This document shows, piece by piece, positions 57,985-64,000 of a DNA stretch of 64,000 nt (positions within the stretch are counted from its first letter, which is position 1; the number at the start of each line of letters is the position of its first letter). The position numbers were made by a program, and so were the translations under genes. The notes below the pieces were generated by a model. That model worked only from the letters and a program-made list of their open reading frames with translations. It searched no databases and was not told where the DNA came from. The DNA is from Candidatus Paceibacter sp. GTDB lineage: Bacteria; Patescibacteria; ABY1; S139-126. The stretch covers positions 205,572 to 269,571 of the forward strand of contig DYGA01000001.1 in assembly GCA_020724865.1 (NCBI GenBank). Direction: 5' to 3'.

Positions 57985-57996
57985 TTTTGTTAAAAT
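57967..57996 (+). promoter_or_regulatory. groESL promoter overlapping CIRCE
   Basis: TTGACT (57967-57972), inside the CIRCE spacer, and TAAAAT (57991-57996) have 18-base spacing. Bound HrcA would cover the -35, the classical arrangement. Confidence 0.7.
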
Positions 57997-58020
57997 TGTT
58001 TTTGGTCGCTATCTTATTTA

Positions 58021-58070
58021 TTACCCTAAAAATCCCTTTAAAATTAGACAATTTTAAGTTTTTAGGGTAA
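58021..58070 (+). repeat. Inverted repeat in the groES leader
   Basis: Perfect 12-base arms TTACCCTAAAAA (58021-58032) and TTTTTAGGGTAA (58059-58070) enclose a 26-base AT-rich loop that can fold further (AAAATT / AATTTT). It lies after the predicted transcription start and 34 bases before the groES ATG. It is not a CIRCE. It could be an RNA thermometer-like stem, a stabilising 5' stem or a second operator. Confidence 0.6.
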
Positions 58071-58104
58071 GCTATATTTTCTTAATAATTAATTTGTAAA
58101 TTTT

Positions 58105-58383
58105 ATGAAAATAAAACCTTTAGGTGATAGAGCAGTGTTAAAGCCTGCTAAAGCTGAAGAAGTTACCAAATCAGGTATAGTACTTCCTGATACCGTTGAC
58201 AAGGAAAAACCCGAACAAGCTGAAGTGGTTGCTGTAGGTAGTGGAGAAAAAATTGCCAAACTTGGTCTGAAAGTTGGCGATCAAGTATTGTGCTCAAAGT
58301 ATGGCGGTACAGAGGTAAAAATTGATGAAGTAGAATATAAGGTCGTAAGTGAGGATGATATCTTAGCAGTATTAGAAAAATAG
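58105..58383 (+). CDS. groES: Co-chaperonin GroES
   Basis: 92 residues. KIKPLGDRAVLKPAKAEEVTKSGIVLPDTV at the start, with the mobile loop TKSGIVLP that touches GroEL, then EVVAVGSGE, VLCSKYGGTEVKIDEVEYKVVSEDDILAVL. It caps the GroEL ring during folding. There is no ribosome-binding site before the ATG. It is the first gene of the CIRCE-controlled operon; groEL follows after 64 bases. Confidence 0.98.
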   Translation: MKIKPLGDRAVLKPAKAEEVTKSGIVLPDTVDKEKPEQAEVVAVGSGEKIAKLGLKVGDQVLCSKYGGTEVKIDEVEYKVVSEDDILAVLEK

Positions 58384-58447
58384 TTGAAGACTTTAATTAT
58401 AAATTTTCAATTTTAGTCATTATTTCTAATTATTAACTATAATAATT

Positions 58448-60094
58448 ATGGCAAAACTAATTAAATTTCATGAAGACGGTCGGGCGGCAATCAAAGCGGG
58501 AGTAGATAAAATTGCCAATGTGGTCAAAGTATCTTTAGGTCCCAAGGGTAGAAATGTAGTATTGGATAAAGGTTTTGGCGCTCCGACTATTACCAATGAC
58601 GGCGTTACTATAGCTAAAGATGTAGAGTTGGAAGATAAGTTTGAAAATATTGGCGCCGAGTTGATCAAAGAAGTAGCCGAAAAAACCAATGATGTAGCTG
58701 GTGATGGTACTACTACAGCTACTGTATTGGCTCAAGCTTTAATTGAAGAAGGTATAAAAAATATTGTGGCTGGCAATGATCCAATCGCTTTGAAACGTGG
58801 TATGGATAAAGCTTTAGCTTCAGCAGTAGCAGGACTCAAATCAATTTCTAAGCCAATCAAAGATAAAAAAGAAAAAATGCAGGTCGCTACTATTTCTTCT
58901 CTGGATGAAAAGGTGGGTGAGTTGATTGCTGAGGCTATGGAGGAAGTTGGTACTGATGGAGTGATTACCGTTGAAGAATCACAAACCATGGGATTGGAAA
59001 AGGAAGTGGTCAAGGGTATGCGTTTTGACAAAGGTTATGTTTCCCCTTATATGGTCACTGATGCTCAGAGAATGGAATCGATTTATGAAGATCCTTATAT
59101 TTTGGTAACAGATAAAAAAATATCTGCTATCAATGAAATTTTGCCACTTTTGGAAAAAGTGGCTCAAAGCGGTAAAAAAGATTTGGTAATTATTGCTGAC
59201 GATGTTGAGGGTGAAGCTTTGGCTACTTTTGTGGTCAATAAATTACGAGGCACTTTCAATGTTTTGGCAGTTAAAGCTCCGGGTTTTGGTGATCGACGTA
59301 AAGAAATGCTCAAAGATATTGCGGTATTAACCGGAGCAACATTTATTAGTGAAGAATTAGGTTTGAAATTGGAAAATGCCAATGTTGATGATTTAGGAAG
59401 CGCTCGTAAAGTTGTAGCTTCCAAAGAAAATACCACTATTGTCGAAGGCAAAGGAGAGGCAAAAGCAATTGAAGACAGAATCAATGCTATTCGAAAAGAG
59501 TATCAAGATTCAACCTCTGATTTTGATAAAGAAAAATTGCAAGAAAGATTGGCCAAGCTCGCCGGTGGAGTAGCGGTTATCAAAGTTGGAGCAGCCACTG
59601 AAACTGAAATGAAACAGAAGAAATATAAAATTGAAGACGCTCTCAATGCTACCAAGGCAGCGGTTGAAGAAGGAATTATTCCCGGCGGCGGCAGCGCTTT
59701 GATCAAAGTTGCCTATGCTTTAGAAAGTTTTAATCAGGAACCGTTAAGTGAAGGTGAAGATATTGGTTTTAAGATTGTAAAGAAAGCTTTAGAAGAACCA
59801 TTGCGCCAAATTGCCAAGAATGCCGGTATTAGCGACATTGCAAAGATAGTGGAGGATATAAAGGATATCAAAGATTCTTCTTCAGGTTATGATTTTGTTA
59901 AAAATGAAAAAACTAATATGATAAAAGCGGGGATCATTGATCCGTTGAAGGTAACTAGAAGTGCTTTGGAAAATGCTGTATCTGTAGCTTCAACTTTACT
60001 TACCACCGAAGCTGTGGTTACTGACAAACCTGAACCAAAGGAAAGTCATGATCATGGTGCTGGCGGTGGCATGTCTGGCATGGGTATGATGTAG
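58448..60094 (+). CDS. groEL: Chaperonin GroEL
   Basis: 548 residues, standard length. ATP-site parts DGRAAIKAGVDKIANVVKVSLGPKGRNVVLDK, NDGVTIAK, DVAGDGTTTATVLAQ, and EEGIIPGGGSAL are conserved, and the C-terminus is the usual Gly/Met repeat (GGGMSGMGMM). It forms the double ring that folds proteins with GroES. Many reduced CPR genomes keep one groEL copy under HrcA, as here. A strong terminator follows. Confidence 0.98.
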   Translation: MAKLIKFHEDGRAAIKAGVDKIANVVKVSLGPKGRNVVLDKGFGAPTITNDGVTIAKDVELEDKFENIGAELIKEVAEKTNDVAGDGTTTATVLAQALIEEGIKNIVAGNDPIALKRGMDKALASAVAGLKSISKPIKDKKEKMQVATISSLDEKVGELIAEAMEEVGTDGVITVEESQTMGLEKEVVKGMRFDKGYVSPYMVTDAQRMESIYEDPYILVTDKKISAINEILPLLEKVAQSGKKDLVIIADDVEGEALATFVVNKLRGTFNVLAVKAPGFGDRRKEMLKDIAVLTGATFISEELGLKLENANVDDLGSARKVVASKENTTIVEGKGEAKAIEDRINAIRKEYQDSTSDFDKEKLQERLAKLAGGVAVIKVGAATETEMKQKKYKIEDALNATKAAVEEGIIPGGGSALIKVAYALESFNQEPLSEGEDIGFKIVKKALEEPLRQIAKNAGISDIAKIVEDIKDIKDSSSGYDFVKNEKTNMIKAGIIDPLKVTRSALENAVSVASTLLTTEAVVTDKPEPKESHDHGAGGGMSGMGMM

Positions 60095-60114
60095 GTTTAA
60101 TTTTTTAAAATTTT

Positions 60115-60150
60115 AAACAACCTCACTTTAGTAAGTGAGGTTGTTTTATT
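60115..60150 (+). terminator. Terminator after groEL
   Basis: Perfect 14-bp arms AAACAACCTCACTT / AAGTGAGGTTGTTT with a 4-base loop and a T-rich tail. Confidence 0.92.
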
Positions 60151-60414
60151 GATTATATTGGTTCAATTTTTAATTTTTATTATAATTTTGAAATTTTGAT
60201 TTTTATTTTTTTACTTTTAATTTTAAATTTTGATTTACAATTTACAATTTTAAATTATTTTTATCTACTAAATCCTTCACTCTATTAAATACGCTGCAAG
60301 TGGCATATAATATTAACAGGGTGTATTATATTTCTTTGTTCCTATTCATTTTTTATTCGTTTTTTGTTACTATATATTTGCTTATTATAAGTAATTATTA
60401 TTAATAATCAATTT
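60151..60414. other. AT-rich intergenic region before the DUF4870-like gene
   Basis: Low-complexity words such as TTTAATTTTAAATTTTGATT repeat at 60170-60260. A TATAAT (60306-60311) without a good -35 may be a promoter with a leader of about 100 bases. No RNA gene or ORF of note is seen. Confidence 0.4.
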
Positions 60415-60747
60415 ATGGAAAACAAGCAAAATGGTTCAGAACCTTTATCAGACAATAATCAAAATCAAAATAATAATGACAAAGCCATAGTAATTTTGTC
60501 TTATTTATTTTTGTTGTTTTTAGTTCCTCTTTTGACCAAAAAAGATTCAGCTTTTGCCCAGTATCATGCTAAGCAAGGTTTACTGCTTGCTATCTGTTGG
60601 ATGGTAGCCTCCTTTACTTTATTTTTAGCGCCCATTGCATATTTGTTTTGCGTAGTGATGGCAATTATCGGTATTATGAATGTTGTGAATAATAAAATGG
60701 CACCTTTGCCTCTGATTGGCCAATACGCTGAAAAATTTAAAATCTAA
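60415..60747 (+). CDS. DUF4870-like small membrane protein
   Basis: 110 residues. An Asn/Gln-rich start (NKQNGSEPLSDNNQNQNNNDK) precedes three helices: AIVILSYLFLLFLVPLLTK, GLLLAICWMVASFTLFLAPI and AYLFCVVMAIIGIMNVVNNK. The link DSAFAQYHAKQGLLL (family: F-x-x-x-H-x-x-Q-A/G) and the end PLIGQYAEKFKI (family: P-x-I-G-x-x-A-x-x-x) fit DUF4870 and related Tic20-like small proteins. The function is not established. There is no ribosome-binding site, and a terminator follows 18 bases after the stop. Confidence 0.82.
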   Translation: MENKQNGSEPLSDNNQNQNNNDKAIVILSYLFLLFLVPLLTKKDSAFAQYHAKQGLLLAICWMVASFTLFLAPIAYLFCVVMAIIGIMNVVNNKMAPLPLIGQYAEKFKI

Positions 60748-60765
60748 TTTTTTATCCAACCAATA

Positions 60766-60792
60766 GCTCCGCCTTTTCGGCGGGGTTTTTAT
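60766..60792 (+). terminator. Terminator after the DUF4870-like gene
   Basis: Hairpin CTCCGCC / GGCGGGG with one T-G pair and a TTTTT tail. Confidence 0.82.
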
Positions 60793-60795
60793 TTA

Positions 60796-60804
60796 TGGTA
60801 TAAT
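60796..60804 (+). promoter_or_regulatory. Extended -10 promoter for ppsA
   Basis: TGG followed by TATAAT (60799-60804), with no good -35. The predicted leader is about 23 bases. Confidence 0.5.
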
Positions 60805-60833
60805 AAAGTGAGCTATAATTAATAAAAATAAAT

Positions 60834-63218
60834 ATGAATAAGAAGAATAAATTTATCTTACGTTTTCGTGAAATTAGAAACTCTGATGTCGAAATTGTAG
60901 GAGGAAAAAATGCTTCACTTGGAGAAATGTATTCCTTGCTTACTAAAAAGGGGGTAAATATTCCAAATGGTTTTGCTACCACTGCCTATGCTTATCAGTA
61001 TTTTCTGGAAAAAGCTGGGATTAAGAAAGAGATCAAAAGAATTTTATCTGATTTAGATGTCAATGACATAGATAATTTGCAAAAACGAGGTAGGCAAGTA
61101 AGAAAATTAATTTTAAGTTATGATTTGCCAGTTGAATTGGAACAAGAAATTATTAAATATTATCACGAGTTATCACGGGAGTTTAAAACTGCCAATGTAG
61201 ATGTGGCAGTTAGATCTTCAGCTACAGCGGAGGATCTGCCTGATGCATCTTTTGCCGGACAGCAAGAAACTTATCTTAATATTAAAGGTGAGAAGGAACT
61301 GTTGTTGGCAGTAAAAAAATGTATTGCTTCTTTGTTTACTGATCGGGCGATTGCTTATCGAGCAGAAAAAAAATTTGATCATTTTAAAATCTCTTTAACT
61401 GTTGGTATTCAAAAAATGGTGAGATCTGATTTGGCTGCTTCTGGAGTTATGTTTTCAATTGATACAGAATCAGGTTTTCGCGATGCTGTTTTAATCAATT
61501 CCATATATGGTTTAGGTGAGTATATTGTTCAAGGCATGGTAACCCCAGATGAATATTATGTATTTAAACCAACCTTAGCTCAGGGTAAACAAGCAATTAT
61601 TAGTAAAACTTTAGGCCCAAAGACGAGGAAATTAGTTTACAATTTAAACGGACCTAAGCCTGTTAAAGATATGGCAGTAAATAAATCCGAGGCCTATAAA
61701 TTTGCTTTAACCGATCAGGAAGTTATGCAACTGGCACGTTGGGCCGTGATTATTGAAAAACATTACCAGAAGCCAATGGATATGGAATGGGCTAAAGATG
61801 GTCAAAATGGCAAACTATATATTGTACAAGCCAGACCGGAAACAGTTCAATCGCAAAAAAATATGACAGTCGTTGAAGAATTTAAATTATTGCAAAAAGG
61901 TAAAGTAGTTGTTAGCGGTGCTGCAGTTGGTAATAAAGTAGGCACTGGAAAAGTTAGTGTAATAATGGATGTTAAAGATATCAATAAATTTAAAACTGGA
62001 GATGTATTGGTGACTGATATGACTGATCCTGACTGGGTACCGGTAATGAAAAAAGCAGCAGCGATTGTAACTGACGCTGGCGGGCGAACTTGCCATGCGG
62101 CCATCGTATCTCGAGAGTTAGGCATTCCGGCTGTTGTGGGGACCGGTAATGCTAGTCAAGTTTTGAAAAATGGTCAAAAAGTAACCGTGTCTTGTGCTGA
62201 AGGTGAAGTTGGGCGAGTGTATGATGGTAGTTTAAAATATGAAGTAAAACGGACCAATATAAAAAATTTAAAAGCTCCTCGGAAGGTAAAAATAATGATG
62301 AATGTTGGCGAGCCAGATCAGGCATTTAATTTTTCTTTTATTCCGAATGCTGGCGTGGGATTGGCGCGGGAAGAATTTATTGTAAATAATTATATTAAAA
62401 TCCATCCGCAGGCTTTGCTTGATTATAAAAAATTGAAAGATAAAAAAGTTTTAGCTCAGATAGATAAAATTACTTTGGGTTACAAAGATAAAAAACAGTT
62501 TTATATAGATAAATTGGCTGAGGGTATTGCGCGGATTGCGGCTGCTTTTTATCCCAAAGACGTAATAGTTAGATTGTCTGATTTTAAAACCAATGAGTAT
62601 GCCAATTTGATTGGCGGACTTAATTATGAACCCAAGGAAGATAATCCGATGTTGGGTTGGCGGGGGGCATCCAGGTATTATGATCCAAAATTTGTAGATG
62701 TGTTTAAGATGGAATGCGCAGCTTTGAAAAAAGTTAGAGAAGATATGGGTCTTACCAATGTCAAAATCATGATTCCGTTTGTGAGAACATTGGCAGAAGC
62801 GAGAAAAGTGATAGATATAATGAGCAGTCAAGGATTGAAGCGAGGAGTAAATAAATTACAGCTTTATATGATGGTAGAGATTCCTTCCAATGTAATTTTA
62901 GCAAAAGAATTTGCCAAAATGTTTGATGGTTTTTCTATAGGTTCCAATGATTTAACTCAACTTACTTTGGGTTTGGATAGGGATGCTGGTACCTTAGCTC
63001 ATATAGGTAATGAAAAAAATGAAGCTGTCAAAAAATTGATTGCTGAAGCTATCAAGGTTGCTAAACAATCAAAAACTAAAATTGGTATTTGTGGCCAAGG
63101 TCCGTCTGACTTTCCTGATTTTGCTGAATTTTTAGTCAGGGCGGGAATTGATTCCATCAGCTTAAATCCTGATTCAGTGATAAAGACTATGATCATGTTG
63201 AACAAAAAGAAGTTATAA
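60834..63218 (+). CDS. ppsA: Phosphoenolpyruvate synthase
   Basis: 794 residues, the family's length. The N-terminal ATP-grasp part reads VGGKNASLGEMYSLL, VAVRSSATAEDLPDASFAGQQETYLNI and YIVQARPETVQ. The swivelling domain has the phosphorylated His in TDAGGRTCHAAIVSRELGIPAVVG. The C-terminal barrel has LGWRGASRYY, MIPFVRT, FSIGSNDLTQLTLGLDRD and CGQGPSDFPDFAEFL. It makes PEP from pyruvate and ATP (or runs the reverse direction with AMP and phosphate). In a fermenting cell it may work in glycolysis or gluconeogenesis. It is a single-gene unit with its own promoter and terminator. Confidence 0.95.
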   Translation: MNKKNKFILRFREIRNSDVEIVGGKNASLGEMYSLLTKKGVNIPNGFATTAYAYQYFLEKAGIKKEIKRILSDLDVNDIDNLQKRGRQVRKLILSYDLPVELEQEIIKYYHELSREFKTANVDVAVRSSATAEDLPDASFAGQQETYLNIKGEKELLLAVKKCIASLFTDRAIAYRAEKKFDHFKISLTVGIQKMVRSDLAASGVMFSIDTESGFRDAVLINSIYGLGEYIVQGMVTPDEYYVFKPTLAQGKQAIISKTLGPKTRKLVYNLNGPKPVKDMAVNKSEAYKFALTDQEVMQLARWAVIIEKHYQKPMDMEWAKDGQNGKLYIVQARPETVQSQKNMTVVEEFKLLQKGKVVVSGAAVGNKVGTGKVSVIMDVKDINKFKTGDVLVTDMTDPDWVPVMKKAAAIVTDAGGRTCHAAIVSRELGIPAVVGTGNASQVLKNGQKVTVSCAEGEVGRVYDGSLKYEVKRTNIKNLKAPRKVKIMMNVGEPDQAFNFSFIPNAGVGLAREEFIVNNYIKIHPQALLDYKKLKDKKVLAQIDKITLGYKDKKQFYIDKLAEGIARIAAAFYPKDVIVRLSDFKTNEYANLIGGLNYEPKEDNPMLGWRGASRYYDPKFVDVFKMECAALKKVREDMGLTNVKIMIPFVRTLAEARKVIDIMSSQGLKRGVNKLQLYMMVEIPSNVILAKEFAKMFDGFSIGSNDLTQLTLGLDRDAGTLAHIGNEKNEAVKKLIAEAIKVAKQSKTKIGICGQGPSDFPDFAEFLVRAGIDSISLNPDSVIKTMIMLNKKKL

Positions 63219-63236
63219 TATTTTAGAGTTTGTTTT

Positions 63237-63267
63237 AAAACCCCAGATAAATTGTCTGGGGTTTTTG
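63237..63267 (+). terminator. Terminator after ppsA
   Basis: AAAACCCCAGA / TCTGGGGTTTT, 11 pairs, then a T-rich tail. Confidence 0.9.
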
Positions 63268-63276
63268 TATTGACCA

Positions 63277-63305
63277 TTGACAAAAATATATTTTTGCACT
63301 AATAT
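63277..63305 (+). promoter_or_regulatory. Consensus promoter for the small gene at 63362
   Basis: TTGACA (63277-63282) and TAATAT (63300-63305), 17-base spacing. The leader of about 50 bases ends with CGGAGGTC. Confidence 0.75.
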
Positions 63306-63361
63306 TAAATCCTCGTTCTTTATTAAATTAACTATTCTTATCAATATTCGGAGGTCTTTTT

Positions 63362-63619
63362 ATGAAAAAAGCTAAAGTGGTTCCGTGTGGAAGTGGAAAA
63401 GATTGTGAAGAAGCAAAAAAAATATTAAAAAATGTGAAAGAAGGCAAAGGTGATTTTATAATTGAAGAAAGAGATGACCATGTTTTGGTTCGCAATATTT
63501 GTGCAGATATAAAAATAAAAAATAATAGTCATGAAAACCACTTGCCTTTTAGCATTACAAAACAATTTTTTATCGGCGATATTTTTATCGTCAACGGCTA
63601 CGCTTTTAAAATTAATTAG
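63362..63619 (+). CDS. Small hypothetical protein with two N-terminal Cys
   Basis: 85 residues, no family recognised. Two Cys near the start (VPCGSGKDCEEAKK) precede a helix and a strand-rich part (GDFIIEERDDHVLVRNICADIKIKNN, then FFIGDIFIVNGYAFKIN). A third Cys is in NICAD. There is no signal peptide. A full promoter, a strong GGAGG site and a terminator show that it is a real, independent gene. Metal or redox use of the Cys residues is possible but untested. Confidence 0.75.
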   Translation: MKKAKVVPCGSGKDCEEAKKILKNVKEGKGDFIIEERDDHVLVRNICADIKIKNNSHENHLPFSITKQFFIGDIFIVNGYAFKIN

Positions 63620-63627
63620 ACCCATGC

Positions 63628-63653
63628 AAGCCCAGATTTTCTGGGCTTTTTTC
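63628..63653 (+). terminator. Terminator after the small gene
   Basis: Perfect 8-bp arms AAGCCCAG / CTGGGCTT, 5-base loop, then TTTT. Confidence 0.88.
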
Positions 63654-63700
63654 TTGATTTAATTTATAAGTTATAATAATATGTGTAAGCGTAATTAAAT

Positions 63701-63788
<88 letters not shown>

Positions 63789-63860
63789 CAGTTCGCTAAA
63801 TTTACTTTTTACTATTTAATTTTAAAATTTAACATTTAATATTATAAATTCAATAATTAC

Positions 63861-63951
63861 GGAGAGGTCGCATAGTGGTCTAGTGCGGTTGCTTGGAGAG
63901 CAACTAACGGTTTATAGCCGTTCGAGGGTTCGAATCCCTCCCTCTCCGCCA
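63861..63951 (+). tRNA. tRNA-Ser (anticodon GGA)
   Basis: Class II tRNA with the same acceptor as its neighbour, discriminator G and encoded CCA. The loop TTGGAGA gives GGA. Its first 19 bases equal those of the tRNA-Ser at 63701, so the pair probably arose by duplication. Confidence 0.94.
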
Positions 63952-64000
63952 CAGTTTGTCAAGAATTAGCTCGTATTTTTTAAATATTTTATATATGATG

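Noticed and set aside
62451..62831. Minus-strand ORF of 126 codons inside ppsA
   Set aside because: Entirely inside a well-conserved enzyme gene, with no family match or start signals.

Overview
The window looks like a chromosome segment from a Candidate Phyla Radiation (Patescibacteria) bacterium, most like the Parcubacteria group. This is an inference from several features: AT-rich DNA, short intergenic gaps, reduced-genome gene content, SD-less starts on most genes, a shortened Mur ligase, stand-alone O-antigen ligase/flippase genes and many small unknown membrane proteins. UGA is used as a stop (for example after the genes at 5033-6121 and 14522-15787), so this is code 11 and not the UGA-glycine code of Gracilibacteria/Absconditabacteria. 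All ten tRNA genes carry an encoded CCA. I see no phage, insertion sequence, CRISPR array or rRNA.

Layout. 1-4.5 kb: a frameshifted DUF6671 gene at the edge, tRNA-Ser, two small unknown genes with their own promoters, and a stress set (TspO, DUF2892, fused MsrB-MsrA). 4.5-6.6 kb: an accessory patch with a DUF2726 protein, a coiled-coil NERD protein and the stump of a DNA methyltransferase. 6.6-10.4 kb: an ECF sigma factor with a membrane partner, two exported proteins and a pyruvoyl-dependent arginine decarboxylase. 10.5-15.8 kb: an envelope polysaccharide cluster (flippase, O-antigen ligase, exported protein) and a SpoIID-domain protein. 15.8-24.4 kb: S1-domain protein, a gyrA operon that starts with a metallo-beta-lactamase-fold protein without metal ligands, and DNA polymerase I. 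24.5-28.3 kb: an L-2-hydroxyglutarate oxidase-like enzyme, a 3D-domain exported protein, an alkyltransferase-like protein and tRNA genes for Cys, Gly, Pro, Phe and Ile. 28.3-37.8 kb: holA, rpsT, a RibL-TruB fusion, folD, uvrB, ruvA, femAB-like, sugar nucleotidyltransferase, tRNA-Arg and a Mur ligase. 38-45.4 kb: rpoB-rpoC. 45.4-57.9 kb: trpS, ribonuclease J, tRNA-Leu, a peptide-binding protein, secG, uvrC, uvrA, a nucleotidyltransferase-fold protein and a second O-antigen ligase. 57.9-64 kb: CIRCE-controlled groES-groEL, a DUF4870-like protein, phosphoenolpyruvate synthase, a small unknown gene and two tRNA-Ser genes.

How the genes work together. A complete nucleotide excision repair set (uvrA, uvrB, uvrC and polA for resynthesis) lies in the window beside an alkyltransferase-like protein whose known relatives hand O6-alkylguanine to that pathway. 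Transcription (rpoBC, ECF sigma), replication (gyrA, holA, polA), RNA maturation (RNase J, TruB), protein export (secG) and folding (groESL) form the housekeeping core. Cell-envelope genes (Mur ligase, FemAB, SpoIID domain, flippase, two ligases) point to a peptidoglycan-bearing, glycan-coated cell.

The clearest regulatory signals are a perfect CIRCE operator before groES, a hairpin that would hide the rpoB ribosome-binding site, several sigma-70 type promoters with 17-base spacing, and about two dozen hairpin-plus-T-run terminators, many shared by convergent genes. The most unusual items are the RibL-TruB fusion, the ligand-less MBL protein in the gyrA operon, the decayed NERD/DUF2726/methyltransferase patch, the ECF sigma envelope module, the Mur ligase without its UDP-binding domain, and the second inverted repeat in the groES leader.
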